Source: Streptomyces sp. NBC_01591
GTDB lineage: Bacteria; Actinomycetota; Actinomycetes; Streptomycetales; Streptomycetaceae
Length of the DNA: 64,000 nucleotides
NCBI RefSeq assembly: GCF_035918155.1
Contig: NZ_CP109327.1
Location: 5,332,001-5,396,000 of the forward strand
Reading direction: 5' to 3'
The translations under genes and the position numbers were made by a program. Positions 7,980 to 17,420 of this stretch are shown here, piece by piece; position 1 is the first letter of the stretch, and every line of letters begins with the position of its first letter. The notes below the pieces were generated by a model, which saw only the letters and a list, made by a program, of their open reading frames with translations, had not been told where the DNA came from and did no database searches.

Positions 7980-8489
7980 ATGGAGCGACGCGACTGGACC
8001 GACGGACATGTGGAGCGCTGGAAGCCCGTGCTTCCCGGCCTCGATCCCGATGTCGAGGGCGCGGTGACCCGCATGAAGAAGCTCTCAGTCCATCTGCGCC
8101 GGGTACGCGAACAGTCCCTGGTCGACTTCGACCTGGACCGCCAGGAGTTCGACACGCTCCACAAGCTGGCCGGACGCGGCGGGAAGGCGGCCCCCTCCGA
8201 GCTCGCCGCCGACCTCGACCTCGCGCCCGCCTCCGTCACCGGCCGGCTGGACGCGCTCGAACGGCGCGGCTTCGTCCGCCGCACACCCTCCACCACCGAC
8301 CGCCGACGGGTCGACGTGGAACTCACCGATGAGGGCCGCTCGACCTGGCTGGGCGCGATGGACGTCCTCGGCCACGAGGAGTACCGGCTGCTCGGCGTCC
8401 TCGGCAAGGACGAACGCACGCTGCTCAACGACATGCTGCGGCGCGTCATGATGGTCGCCGAGGACCGGGGCGGCGACGCCTGGGACTGA
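7980..8489 (+). CDS. MarR family transcriptional regulator
   Basis: A 169-residue winged-helix regulator. The DNA-binding core is clear: DLDRQEFDTLHKLAGRGGK, then PSELAADLDLAPASVTGRLDALERRGFVRRTPSTTDRRRVDVELT, the recognition helix and wing of MarR proteins. It is divergent to the MFS gene and probably controls both through the repeats at 7904-7934. No Shine-Dalgarno is visible; a TACGCT hexamer ends about six bases before the ATG, so the transcript may be leaderless. Confidence 0.88.
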   Translation: MERRDWTDGHVERWKPVLPGLDPDVEGAVTRMKKLSVHLRRVREQSLVDFDLDRQEFDTLHKLAGRGGKAAPSELAADLDLAPASVTGRLDALERRGFVRRTPSTTDRRRVDVELTDEGRSTWLGAMDVLGHEEYRLLGVLGKDERTLLNDMLRRVMMVAEDRGGDAWD

Positions 8490-8500
8490 GCCGAGGGCGC

Positions 8501-9535
8501 TCAGCGGGTCCGGTCGGTGCCGTCTACCCCGTCGGCCCGGTCTGCCCCGTCGGTCGCGCCGGCCGCCTCGTCGGGTCCGGCCACGGCGCGGTCGGCGAAC
8601 TCCGCCTTCAGCTCGTCCAGGTCCTTCGCGAGGATGCTGCCGAGCGCCTCGTTCCACTGCTCGGCCGCCTGCTCCACCGAGGCCCGGAAGCCGCGGCGCA
8701 GCGGTACGCACGCTAGGGCCTGTCCGGCGGATCATGGCCGGGGTCGCGGCGTCTGGCACGGCACCTCGCGGCGTTGCCGAAACGTCCGAATAGCTCCGCT
8801 ATAAGACGCTCCGGCGCCTTGCGATGCACCGCACCAGACGCCGCGCCCTGTCCGACCCTGATCCGCCGGACAGGCCCTAGCAGCAGCGCGAGCGCGGCGA
8901 CCGGCCGCAGCAGCAGACGCCCGTGCACGCTCAGCGTGACATCGACGTGCCACCGGCCCGGGCTCCGCCCGGCGCGGCCGCAGGTACAGGCGGGCGATCC
9001 CCAGCCGGTGCTTCAGCCGTGCGGTGGCCGGTGCACGGGCCACCGGAGGCGCCCCGGGTGCGAGGGCTGCAGCCGCCCACCAGGCGGCCAGGTCGAGCGA
9101 GGCCCTGCCCGACATGCGGAGCATCGACCCCGAGCCCTCGGAGCCCCGGACCCGCCCCTCCACCTTCAGCGACTCCGGGCGGGCGGGGTTGCGCAGCCGC
9201 AGGGCCATCCGCCCGGACAACTCCGGTGACCGCAGCAGCTGTTCGACGGCGATGGCGTCGCGCCGCCACTCCCGTATGACTGTCGCCTCCAGCTCCTGGG
9301 AGCCGGAGCCGGAGTCGGAGCCGGAGCCGGAGGCACGGTGCTCGTACCGGGCGCCGGGCCGCAGATGACGGCCCCTGACCAGGGCGAGGCCGGGGACGGC
9401 CCGCCCGTCCGGCAGCACGATGTCCTGGCCCCGGGCCCGGGTGGACCCGGCGAGCTCCAGGGCCACCGCGGCGTACGCGTCGAGCAGTTCACGGTCCGGC
9501 GCGACGACGGTGACGGTGTGGTGGAGGCGGGCCAT
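8501..9535 (-). pseudogene. Conserved hypothetical protein, disrupted by a frameshift and a MITE-like insertion
   Basis: The reading frame starts at ATG 9535 (MARLHHTVTVVAPDRELLDAYAAVALELAG) and has an SG-rich stretch (ASGSGSDSGSGSQ). It loses frame near 8960-8975 in a G/C run, where a one-base shift restores RWHVDVTLSVHGRLLLRPVAALALL. That continuation is then cut by the inserted element at 8713-8880 after ALALL. Beyond the element the protein resumes (VPLRRGFRASVEQAAEQWNEALGS) and ends at TGA 8501-8503. Two independent lesions make a functional product unlikely. I do not recognise the family; the tail resembles a short coiled, acidic domain. Confidence 0.75.
8713..8880. mobile_element. MITE-like element (copy 1)
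   Basis: A 168-bp non-coding element with perfect 20-bp terminal inverted repeats: AGGGCCTGTCCGGCGGATCA at the left and its reverse complement at the right. CTAG is found at both edges, consistent with a TA target duplication. It holds no transposase. An inner part (CACCTCGCGGCGTTG... and TTGCGATGCACCGCA) is shared with the element at 52643-52800, and its right 29 bp recur at 18001-18029. It interrupts the hypothetical gene 8501-9535. Confidence 0.85.
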
Positions 9536-9547
9536 CGGCGTCGGCCG

Positions 9548-10147
9548 TCAGATGCTCATCGCGCGGGCCGTGTTGAGCTGGGCCATCACCATGGGGAAGG
9601 TGTCGGGGCCGACCGCCGGGACCATCGTCGAGTGGTGGCGCCCGCCGCTGGTCACCGAGACCTGGACGAAGCCGGTCGTCCGCTTCTCCTTCATCAGGAG
9701 GAACAACAGGCCGACCAGGCAGAACAGCGCGAAGATGATCGCGAGCACGATCCCCACCGTCGGGATCTTCTCCTCGGTGCGCGTCAGGTCCGTGGCCGTC
9801 CACACCGCGCCCTTGAGCGGCATCGGACCGGCCGGCGTCATGATCTGGTCCTGCATGACGGCGATGTCACCGAACGCCAGGACCGGCATACCCGCGCCCA
9901 TCGGCGCACCCGGCTGCTGCGGGAAACCGTGACCGGGCATGGTGGGCTGGGCCGCGACACCCTGGGGGTAGCCGTAGCCGGGGCCGGGCTGGACCGCGGA
10001 CTCGGGCAGCGGCTGCGGGTAGCCGTACGCCGGGGCGCCCGGACCGGGGTGTGCCTGGCCGTCCGCGACGGTCGGCGGATTGCCCGGCTGCTGGGGAGCC
10101 GGCCCCCACTTGTATGAGTCGTCCGCGTACGGATTCGGATCGCTCAA
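9548..10147 (-). CDS. Membrane protein with a Pro/Gly/Tyr-rich N-terminus
   Basis: A 199-residue hypothetical protein. The first ~90 residues are disordered and rich in P, G, Y and Q (PYADDSYKWGPAPQQPG, GYPQPLPES, PGYGYPQG). Then come a soluble segment (AFGDIAVMQDQIMTPAGPMPLKGAVW), one transmembrane helix (PTVGIVLAIIFALFCLVGLLFLLM) and a C-terminal segment ending LNTARAMSI. It is conserved-looking but unnamed. TTG 10147 is chosen because GGGGAA precedes it and the encoded SDPNPYADD start fits; upstream codons run into the sdh terminator. Confidence 0.65.
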   Translation of the reverse strand: MSDPNPYADDSYKWGPAPQQPGNPPTVADGQAHPGPGAPAYGYPQPLPESAVQPGPGYGYPQGVAAQPTMPGHGFPQQPGAPMGAGMPVLAFGDIAVMQDQIMTPAGPMPLKGAVWTATDLTRTEEKIPTVGIVLAIIFALFCLVGLLFLLMKEKRTTGFVQVSVTSGGRHHSTMVPAVGPDTFPMVMAQLNTARAMSI

Positions 10148-10258
10148 CGTTCCCCGCTCTCGATCAAGCCTGTGCGCCCCGGGCCCTGCTGGGCCGGCGG
10201 CGAACCGGCGCCCGGTTCCGGACGACCGTACCGTCAAGACCCGGGCGACGCAGCAAGA

Positions 10259-10297
10259 GGCCCCGTTCTCCGCAGTGTTCCTGCGGAGAACGGGGCC
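10259..10297. terminator. Terminator of the sdh operon
   Basis: A perfect 17-bp stem (left arm 10259-10275 starting GGCCCCGTTCTCC, right arm 10281-10297) with a 5-nt loop, located 26 bp after the sdhB stop on the minus strand. Confidence 0.85.
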
Positions 10298-10323
10298 GGA
10301 TGCGGCTGCCGCGGAGGTGGCGG

Positions 10324-11091
10324 TCAGAAGCGGCGCGTGATCAGCGCCCGCTTGACCTCCTGGATCGCCTTGGTGACCTCGATGCCACGCGGGCAGGCGT
10401 CCGTGCAGTTGAAGGTGGTGCGGCAGCGCCACACACCGTCACGGTCGTTGAGGATCTCCAGGCGCTGCTCGCCGCCCTCGTCGCGCGAGTCGAAGATGAA
10501 GCGGTGCGCGTTGACGATCGCCGCCGGGCCGAAGTACTGGCCGTCGTTCCAGAACACCGGGCACGAGGACGTGCACGCGGCGCAGAGGATGCACTTGGTG
10601 GTGTCGTCGAAGCGCTCGCGGTCCTCGGCGGACTGCAGACGCTCACGGGTCGGCTCGTTCCCCTTGGTGATGAGGAAGGGCATGACGTCGCGGTACGCCT
10701 GGAAGAACGGGTCCATGTCGACCACGAGGTCCTTGAGGACCGTGAGGCCCTTTATGGCCTCGACCGTGATCGGCTTCTCCGGGTTGATGTCCTTGATCAG
10801 CGTCTTGCAGGCGAGCCTGTTCTTGCCGTTGATCCGCATCGCGTCGGAGCCGCAGATGCCGTGCGCGCAGGAGCGGCGGAAGGTCAGGGTGCCGTCCGTC
10901 TCCCACTTGATCTTGTGAAGGGCGTCGAGCACACGCTCCTTCGGGTCGATCGAGATCTGGAAGTCCTGCCACTGGACCTCGTCGGAGACCTCGGGGTTGA
11001 AGCGGCGGATCCGGAGAGTGACCGTGATGTACGGGGAGGCAGGGGACGCCGAGGGATTGGTCTCGACCTTGTCCAGAATCGGGGTTGCCAT
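10324..11091 (-). CDS. sdhB: Succinate dehydrogenase iron-sulfur subunit
   Basis: A 255-residue subunit of complex II that carries electrons from the flavoprotein to the membrane anchor. The N-terminal [2Fe-2S] ligands are in CAHGICGSDAMRINGKNRLAC (first three Cys in CAHGICG... spacing, fourth in RLAC). The C-terminal half has the [4Fe-4S] motif CILCAACTSSCP and the [3Fe-4S]/[4Fe-4S] cysteines in CRTTFNCTDACPRG. It is the last gene of sdhCDAB, and its ATG overlaps the sdhA stop (TGATG), indicating translational coupling. Confidence 0.97.
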   Translation of the reverse strand: MATPILDKVETNPSASPASPYITVTLRIRRFNPEVSDEVQWQDFQISIDPKERVLDALHKIKWETDGTLTFRRSCAHGICGSDAMRINGKNRLACKTLIKDINPEKPITVEAIKGLTVLKDLVVDMDPFFQAYRDVMPFLITKGNEPTRERLQSAEDRERFDDTTKCILCAACTSSCPVFWNDGQYFGPAAIVNAHRFIFDSRDEGGEQRLEILNDRDGVWRCRTTFNCTDACPRGIEVTKAIQEVKRALITRRF

Positions 11092-12845
11092 CAGTACTTA
11101 CGCTCCATCGGCTGGTAGCGGGTCTGGACGACCGGCTTGTAGTCGAGCCGGATCGACTCGGTGCCGTCGGCCGAGACCTCGCGGTACGCCATGGTGTGGC
11201 GCATGAAGTTGACGTCGTCGCGGTTCGGGTAGTCCTCGCGGTAGTGACCGCCGCGGGACTCCTTGCGGGCCAGCGCGGAGGTCGCCATGACCTCGGCCAG
11301 GTCGAGCAGGTTGCCCAGCTCGACGGCCTCCAGGAGGTCCGTGTTGAACCGCTTGCCCTTGTCCTGGATGGACACATCGAGGTAGCGCTCGCGCAGCTCG
11401 GCGATCTTGTCGACGGCCGTCTTGATGGTCTGCTCGGTGCGGAACACCATCACATTGGCGTCCATGCACTCCTGCAGCTCCTGACGGATCGTCGCGACCC
11501 GCTCGGTGCCCGTCGAGCTGAGCAGCCGCTCGATCTGCTCCTCGACCATCTGCGCCGGGTTCTCGGGAAGCTCGACGAAGTCGTTCTTCACGGCGTACTC
11601 GGCGGCGCCGATGCCCGAACGGCGTCCGAAGACGTTGATGTCGAGCAGCGAGTTGGTGCCCAGCCGGTTGGCGCCGTGCACCGAGACGCAGGCGACCTCG
11701 CCGGCGGCGTACAGGCCCGGGACGACGGTGGTGTTGTCGGCCAGCACCTCGCCCTCGACGTTGGTCGGGATGCCGCCCATGGCGTAGTGCGCGGTCGGCT
11801 GGATCGGGATCGGGTCCGTGTAGGGCTCGATGCCGAGGTACGTACGCGCGAACTCGGTGATGTCCGGGAGCTTGGCGTCCAGCTGCTCCGGCGGCAGGTG
11901 CGTGAGGTCGAGGTAGACGTGGTCGCCCTCGGGACCGCAGCCGCGGCCCTCACGGATCTCCGTGTAGATGGAGCGGGACACGACGTCACGGGACGCGAGG
12001 TCCTTCATGACCGGCGCGTACTTCTCCATGAAGCGCTCGCCGTCCTTGTTGCGGAGGATGCCGCCCTCACCGCGGGCGCCCTCCGTCAGCAGGATGCCCA
12101 TGCGCCAGATGCCCGTCGGGTGGAACTGGAAGAACTCCATGTCCTCCAGCGGCAGGCCCCGGCGCCAGGCGGCGGCCTGGCCGTCACCGGTCAGGGTGTG
12201 CGCGTTGGACGTCACCTTGAAGAACTTGCCGGTGCCGCCGGACGCGAAGATGATCGACTTCGCCTGGAAGACGTGGATCTCGCCGGTCGCCAGCTCGTAC
12301 GCGACGACGCCGACGGACTTCTTGACTCCGTCGACCTCCTGGAGCAGCAGGTCCAGGACGTAGAACTCGTTGAAGAACTCCACACCCTCCTTGACGCAGT
12401 TCTGGTACAGCGTCTGGAGGATCATGTGGCCGGTGCGGTCCGAGGCGTAGCAGGACCGGCGGACCGGGGCCTCGCCGTGGCTACGGGTGTGACCGCCGAA
12501 GCGGCGCTGGTCGATGCGGCCCTCGGGCGTGCGGTTGAACGGCAGGCCCATCTTCTCCAGGTCGAGGACGGCGTCGATGGCCTCCTTCGCCAGGATCTCG
12601 GCGGCGTCCTGGTCGACCAGGTAGTCGCCGCCCTTGATGGTGTCGAAGGTGTGCCACTCCCAGTTGTCCTCCTCCACGTTGGCGAGCGCGGCGGCCATGC
12701 CGCCCTGCGCGGCGCCCGTGTGGGAGCGGGTCGGGTACAGCTTCGTGAGCACGGCGGTACGGCTGCGCTTCGTGGACTCGATGGCCGCGCGCATACCGGC
12801 GCCGCCGGCGCCGACGATGACGGTGTCGTACTTGTGGATCTGCAT
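11091..12845 (-). CDS. sdhA: Succinate dehydrogenase flavoprotein subunit
   Basis: A 584-residue FAD subunit that oxidises succinate to fumarate. The N-terminal Rossmann motif is [16 protein letters not shown]. The covalent FAD attachment region is [11 protein letters not shown] with the histidine. The active-site segment [16 protein letters not shown] and the Arg-containing capping-domain residues are present. The protein ends MERKY. It is coupled to sdhB by a TGATG overlap. Length and motif order are standard for the family. Confidence 0.97.
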   Translation of the reverse strand: MQIHKYDTVIVGAGGAGMRAAIESTKRSRTAVLTKLYPTRSHTGAAQGGMAAALANVEEDNWEWHTFDTIKGGDYLVDQDAAEILAKEAIDAVLDLEKMGLPFNRTPEGRIDQRRFGGHTRSHGEAPVRRSCYASDRTGHMILQTLYQNCVKEGVEFFNEFYVLDLLLQEVDGVKKSVGVVAYELATGEIHVFQAKSIIFASGGTGKFFKVTSNAHTLTGDGQAAAWRRGLPLEDMEFFQFHPTGIWRMGILLTEGARGEGGILRNKDGERFMEKYAPVMKDLASRDVVSRSIYTEIREGRGCGPEGDHVYLDLTHLPPEQLDAKLPDITEFARTYLGIEPYTDPIPIQPTAHYAMGGIPTNVEGEVLADNTTVVPGLYAAGEVACVSVHGANRLGTNSLLDINVFGRRSGIGAAEYAVKNDFVELPENPAQMVEEQIERLLSSTGTERVATIRQELQECMDANVMVFRTEQTIKTAVDKIAELRERYLDVSIQDKGKRFNTDLLEAVELGNLLDLAEVMATSALARKESRGGHYREDYPNRDDVNFMRHTMAYREVSADGTESIRLDYKPVVQTRYQPMERKY

Positions 12846-12873
12846 GATTTCCTCTGGTCCCTCTGCCCGGCGC

Positions 12874-13350
12874 CTAGCGGATGTTCGGGTCGAAGGTGAA
12901 GATCACCAGCGTGCCCAGCAGGACGGTGAACACCGTGGCGGTGTACAGCAGCATCTTCAGCCAGAAACGGGTGTTGTCCCGTTCGGCGTAGTCGTTGATG
13001 ACCGTACGGAGACCGTTGGCGCCGTGCAGCATGGCCAGCCACAGCATCGCCAGGTCCCAGACCTGCCAGAACGGCGAGGCCCAGCGGCCCGCCACGAAGG
13101 CGAAGCCGATCTTGGAGACGCCGCCGTCCAGCACCAGCTGGATCAGCAGGTGGCCCAGGACCAGGACGACCAGGACGATGCCCGACAGGCGCATGAAGAG
13201 CCAGGCGTACATCTCGAAGTTGGTGCGCGAACCCTTGGGGGTCTTGCCGGTCCGCTTGCGCGGCGGCTCGATGACCGGTGCCGGGTTGTCGGCGTCGTAC
13301 AGGCCGACGCCCTCGACGGAGCCGATCGCGGCGGAGGACTCGGTGGACAT
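12874..13350 (-). CDS. sdhD: Succinate dehydrogenase membrane anchor subunit D
   Basis: A 158-residue membrane anchor with an N-terminal soluble extension ([19 protein letters not shown]) and three helices ([20 protein letters not shown], the segment around [18 protein letters not shown], and [18 protein letters not shown]). The His residues in LGHLL and MLHGANG are candidate haem ligands and quinone-site residues. It lies between sdhC (5-bp gap) and sdhA. Confidence 0.92.
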   Translation of the reverse strand: MSTESSAAIGSVEGVGLYDADNPAPVIEPPRKRTGKTPKGSRTNFEMYAWLFMRLSGIVLVVLVLGHLLIQLVLDGGVSKIGFAFVAGRWASPFWQVWDLAMLWLAMLHGANGLRTVINDYAERDNTRFWLKMLLYTATVFTVLLGTLVIFTFDPNIR

Positions 13351-13355
13351 TGGCC

Positions 13356-13736
13356 TCAGCTCCCGAATACTTCGCGTACGGCGTGGCCGAGGACCGGGTA
13401 CAGCGCCCCGACCATCAGCACGACCCAGATACCCACGGCCGACCAGAGCATCTGCTTCTGGTAGCGCGGGCCCTTGGCCCAGAAGTCCACGGCGACGATA
13501 CGGAGACCGTTCAGCGCGTGGAAGAGAATCGCGGCCACCAGGCCGTATTCGAGGAGCGCGACGATCGGCGTCTTGTACGTGGCCACGACCTCGTCGTAGG
13601 CCTCGGGGGAGACGCGGACGAGAGCGGTGTCCAGGACGTGTACGAACAGGAAGAAGAAAATGAGGACACCGGTGACTCGATGAGCCACCCAGGACCACAT
13701 GCCTTCCCGGCCGCGGTACAGCGTTCCAGCCGGCAC
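13356..13736 (-). CDS. sdhC: Succinate dehydrogenase cytochrome b556 subunit
   Basis: A 126-residue first gene of sdhCDAB. The signature GMWSWVAHRVTGVLIFFFLFVHVLD and the later AILFHALNGLRIVAVD match the SdhC family, with haem-ligand histidines in HVLD and FHALNG. The GTG 13736 start is preceded by CCGGAGGG at good spacing; an upstream in-frame ATG at 13811 lacks such a site. About 200 bp upstream separates it from the decarboxylase gene and must hold the operon promoter. Confidence 0.93.
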   Translation of the reverse strand: MPAGTLYRGREGMWSWVAHRVTGVLIFFFLFVHVLDTALVRVSPEAYDEVVATYKTPIVALLEYGLVAAILFHALNGLRIVAVDFWAKGPRYQKQMLWSAVGIWVVLMVGALYPVLGHAVREVFGS

Positions 13737-13942
13737 GGAAGAACCCTCCGGGAGCGGGGATTGGGGCCGGCCGGCTTGACTGTCGGTCTGACCCGGCCGG
13801 GTACGGTCCACCGGCCCCGGCCATCGTAGCGACGGTTTGTCGGTTCGTTCGCGCGGGGGCCCGCGGTGTGATCAAAGTGGCAATCAAACAGGCACGGACG
13901 GGCTAGAAAAGGCTGCTGGCCCCGTCCGCCGAGCCCGTTCCG

Positions 13943-14515
13943 TTATGAACCCGATACCAGGTCGATGATGCGGCCCCGGGCGAGTCGGCGCATCTCGTCC
14001 GCGGTGACCACCCGCTCCTGGTCGGGTTCGTGGCCCAGCCTGGCCCGGATCCCGGCCAGTACCTGGTCCGGCTGCTCGGCCGGCTCCAGTCCGTCCACGC
14101 ACATCACGAAGACATGGCCGAAGCGGGACTCGTACGCGGCGTGCGCGGCCCGCAGCGCGAGGTGGGCGGAGTGCGGCGCGGCGTGGTGCAGACAGGGCGA
14201 GACCTCGACGGCGAGCGCCTCGGCGAGATCCGCCGGGGCCAGGTCGTAGCCCGCCTCGTCGGCCGCGGCCAGCAGCGCGCCCAGGTCGGGATAGGGGCGG
14301 TGGGCGGCCAGCCGCTGCGCCCAGCGGTGGCTGCCGCAGCAGTCCAGCAGGGCGGCCTCGGCCTCGGCGGGCGGCACGGAGTTGAAGCGGTCGAGGCCCG
14401 GGGCGTGCGCCGGGCCCTGCGCGGTGGCGGAACTCTGGACGGGTACGGCCGTCCGGGTGGCCGGTTGCCTCAGTTGCTCCGGGAGGCCGGCGTGGGACTC
14501 GCTGGACCTGGACAG
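13943..14515 (-). CDS. 2-oxo-4-hydroxy-4-carboxy-5-ureidoimidazoline (OHCU) decarboxylase
   Basis: A 190-residue enzyme of uric acid breakdown that makes S-allantoin. The family pattern is clear: LDRFNSVPPAEAEAALLDCCGSHRWAQRL, then YPDLGALLAAADEAGYDL, CLHHAAPHSAHL, YESRFGHVFVMC and the terminal RLARGRIIDL. The domain begins before the first GTG (14377), which would remove LDRFNS. The frame closes upstream at a TGA 21 bases before CTG 14515, and that CTG is preceded by a good GAGGAG at 6-nt spacing. I therefore choose a CTG start, an unusual choice. No other urate genes are adjacent. Confidence 0.78.
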   Translation of the reverse strand: MSRSSESHAGLPEQLRQPATRTAVPVQSSATAQGPAHAPGLDRFNSVPPAEAEAALLDCCGSHRWAQRLAAHRPYPDLGALLAAADEAGYDLAPADLAEALAVEVSPCLHHAAPHSAHLALRAAHAAYESRFGHVFVMCVDGLEPAEQPDQVLAGIRARLGHEPDQERVVTADEMRRLARGRIIDLVSGS

Positions 14516-14774
14516 CGTGGGCTCCTCGGGTCAAAAACGGCATCTGTGACCCTGGAGCGGGACGGGACGGACGAAACCAGGCAGATGCAGGGTGAAGGGA
14601 GAGACGAATGTGCCTCAAAGCTAGCCAGGCGGGGCAACGGACGTCCGACAGATGCGCGAACTTCACCCGGACGGGAGAGTTTCTGAACGCCTGATAAACC
14701 GTAATCCAAGGAGAATGCCCGGCTGTCTCCCTGCTTCTGCTGTGTTTTCCGTAAATAACGGAGGTTTCTGAACG

Positions 14775-16373
14775 ATGTCGCCCTCACGTGGCGCTCTCGT
14801 GACCGGTGCGGTCCTCACCGCGGCGGCTGCCGCGACGATCGCCGTCATCGTCTGGCCGGAAGGCTCCGGGACCGGACCCGCCGGAGAGTCGTCGGAAGCC
14901 CGCACCCCCGCGCCCGCCCCCTCGCCGACCCGGAGCTACCCGCTCTCCACCGCCCCGCGCACCATCCCCGCCGTACGGGAGCACATCGCCGCCCGCGGCC
15001 CCGGCTGGCGCCCCGGCCCGGACGGCGGGGTCGTCATCGCCGACGGCAGCGGGACGCTCGCGGACGAAGGACAGCTGCTGGCCAAGGAGCTGAAGATCCA
15101 TTACCGGGGCGACGTCCCCGCCCGCGCGGGCGATGTGGAGCTGGCCCTCGCCCCGGGCAAGGGCGCCCCCGAGTCGTACACCCTCGACGTCCACGACGGA
15201 CGGGTCAGGATCAGCGGAGCCGACCAGGCCGGGGTCTTCTACGGGACCCGCACCCTGAAGCAGTCGGTACGCGCCGACGGCGCGATGCCGGAGGGCGAGG
15301 TGCGCGACCGCCCGGACCGGCCGCAGCGCGGCCTCAACCTCGACATCGCGCGCAAGCACTACACCGCCGCCTGGATCGAGGACCGGCTGCGCGAGATGGC
15401 CGACCTCAAGCTCAACCAGCTCGGCCTGCACTTCTCCGACGACCAGGCCTTCCGTATCGAGTCCGACACCCACCCCGAGGTGGTGTCGCCGGAGCACCTC
15501 ACCAAGGCGGAGGTACGGCAGATCGTCGGTCTCGCGGGCCGGCTGCACATCGACGTCGTCCCGGAGATCGACTCCCCGGGGCATCTCGGCGCGGTGCTGC
15601 GGGCCCACCCCGACCTCCAGCTGCGCAATGTGTCGGGCACGCGCTCGCCCGGATCGCTCGACATCTCCAACCCGGCCTCGGCGAAGCTCGTCGACGAACT
15701 CCTGGGCGAGTACACCGAGCTGTTCGGCGGCGCGTACTGGCATCTGGGCGCCGACGAGTACCTCGCGCTGATGGCGCGGGACCCGGCCGCCTCGTATCCG
15801 CAGCTGCAGCGCGCCGCCCAGCAGAAGTACGGAGCGCAGGCCGGCATCAAGGACCTGGCGACCGGCTGGCTGAACGACCGCGCGGCGGTGGTGCGCCCGC
15901 ACGGCAAACGGCCCAAGGCGTGGAACGACGGCTTCTTCCGCGACGGGACCGTCCACGCCGACAAGGACATCGAGGTCGAGTACTGGACGGGCAGGGAGTA
16001 CGGCGCCCGGCAGCCGGAGGAGTATCTGCGCGAGGGACGGCGCGTGGTGAACCTCAACGACGAGTACCTCTATTACGTGCTCGGCCAGCCCAACAACTTC
16101 GTCTACCCGACGGGTGAGCGGATCTACGAACAGTGGACCCCGCTCGTCCTGCGCGGCACCCGGCCGGTCCCGGCGAGCTACTCCGGCCAGATCCTCGGCG
16201 GCCGGTTCGCGGTCTGGGGCGACCTCCCGCAGGCGCAGACCCCGGCGCAGGTGGCGCAGGGCATCAGGATGCCGCTGCGCGCGACCGCCCAGAAGCTGTG
16301 GGTTCCGGGCAGGCCGGCGCTGTCCTGGGACCGGTTCCGGGCGCTGGCCGCACGGATCGACGGGGCGGGCTGA
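14775..16373 (+). CDS. Exported beta-N-acetylhexosaminidase (GH20)
   Basis: A 532-residue glycoside hydrolase releasing terminal GlcNAc/GalNAc, probably from chitin or peptidoglycan fragments. It has a signal anchor (ALVTGAVLTAAAAATIAVIVW), a Pro/Ser linker, a GH20b domain (to about residue 170) and a catalytic TIM barrel from RPQRGLNLDIARKHY. The paired acid residues are in WHLGADEYLAL (D-E), with LHFSDDQAFRIES and VPEIDSPGHLGA also conserved. No lipobox. A GGAGG sits 10 nt before the ATG. Confidence 0.92.
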   Translation: MSPSRGALVTGAVLTAAAAATIAVIVWPEGSGTGPAGESSEARTPAPAPSPTRSYPLSTAPRTIPAVREHIAARGPGWRPGPDGGVVIADGSGTLADEGQLLAKELKIHYRGDVPARAGDVELALAPGKGAPESYTLDVHDGRVRISGADQAGVFYGTRTLKQSVRADGAMPEGEVRDRPDRPQRGLNLDIARKHYTAAWIEDRLREMADLKLNQLGLHFSDDQAFRIESDTHPEVVSPEHLTKAEVRQIVGLAGRLHIDVVPEIDSPGHLGAVLRAHPDLQLRNVSGTRSPGSLDISNPASAKLVDELLGEYTELFGGAYWHLGADEYLALMARDPAASYPQLQRAAQQKYGAQAGIKDLATGWLNDRAAVVRPHGKRPKAWNDGFFRDGTVHADKDIEVEYWTGREYGARQPEEYLREGRRVVNLNDEYLYYVLGQPNNFVYPTGERIYEQWTPLVLRGTRPVPASYSGQILGGRFAVWGDLPQAQTPAQVAQGIRMPLRATAQKLWVPGRPALSWDRFRALAARIDGAG

Positions 16374-16484
16374 GCGGAATCGGCGTGGACAGCGGGGTGG
16401 GCGGGGGTTAGGTTCCGCATGCGCGTTCCGGGGAGGAGCGCGCGTTCTCGCGTTCGCGCTCAGAACCTTGGGGGGTTCCACTTC

Positions 16485-17303
16485 ATGCTGTGCTCCACCT
16501 GCCGTCTCAGACCGCCGGTCACCGACGACGGACGCTGTCTGCCTTGTGCCGGTCCGGCCGGTCCGGTGGCGGCCCCGATGCCGCCTGCCCCGGCCTTCTA
16601 CGCGCCGCAGCAGTATCTGCGCTCGCCCGAGGGGCTCGCGAAGGCCGTCGTCGTGCTGCTGGTGATCGTCGCGGTGGCGGACCTGCTCGCCGTGGCGGCG
16701 GGGGTGAACATCCGCCGCGTGCTCGCGGCCGGACTGGAGAACGACTTCGCGACGTACGACGAAGCGGAGGCGACCCTCGCGGACAATCTGTACGGATCCG
16801 CGAGCGTGCTGCAGACCCTTGTGTACCTGGCCACCGGGGTCGTCTTCATCATCTGGTTCCGGCGGGTACGGCTCAACGCCGAGGTGTTCGACCCGAGCAT
16901 GCAGTCGATGAGGCCCGGCTGGGCCGTCGGCGCCTGGTTCATCCCGATCGCCAACTGGGTGCTGCCGCGCCGGATCGCGGGCGGCATCTGGACCGCGAGC
17001 GCCCAGACCAACACCGACGGCAGCTGGCGCACGGTCCCGGCCACCCTGATGAACCTGTGGTGGGGCGCCTGGGTCTGCTCGCAGATCATTTCCCAGTACA
17101 CGGCCCGGCGGTACTGGGTGGCCGAGCAGCCGCAGGAAATCCTGGACACGACGGGCCTGTTGATGGTGACCGACGTCTTCGACATCGTGGCCGCGGTGCT
17201 CGCCATCCTCTTCGTGCGCAAGCTGACCCGGATGCAGGGGGAGCGGGCGGCCCTCGGCGTGTATCCGCTGGGCGCGCCGGGCCTGGCGGAGCGCGCCCAC
17301 TGA
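16485..17303 (+). CDS. DUF4328 membrane protein with N-terminal zinc-ribbon-like cysteines
   Basis: A 272-residue integral membrane protein. The N-terminus has paired cysteines (CSTC and CLPC), then a Pro/Ala stretch and about five to six helices. The WFRRVRLNAEVF - RPGWAVGAWFIPIANWVLPRRI pattern identifies DUF4328, common in actinomycetes and functionally unknown. ATG 16485 follows CTTGGGGGG at suitable spacing; a GTG upstream would only add low-complexity residues. Confidence 0.82.
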   Translation: MLCSTCRLRPPVTDDGRCLPCAGPAGPVAAPMPPAPAFYAPQQYLRSPEGLAKAVVVLLVIVAVADLLAVAAGVNIRRVLAAGLENDFATYDEAEATLADNLYGSASVLQTLVYLATGVVFIIWFRRVRLNAEVFDPSMQSMRPGWAVGAWFIPIANWVLPRRIAGGIWTASAQTNTDGSWRTVPATLMNLWWGAWVCSQIISQYTARRYWVAEQPQEILDTTGLLMVTDVFDIVAAVLAILFVRKLTRMQGERAALGVYPLGAPGLAERAH

Positions 17304-17420
17304 ACGATGTGATTCGGCCCCCACAGTGACGGTTTTGAGCCATTCGGCGCTGAACGCGGTAACAGGAACCGCCCAGTCCCCATGTGTGCGCGGACGGGGG
17401 CGTGCCGACGGGAGACGCCG

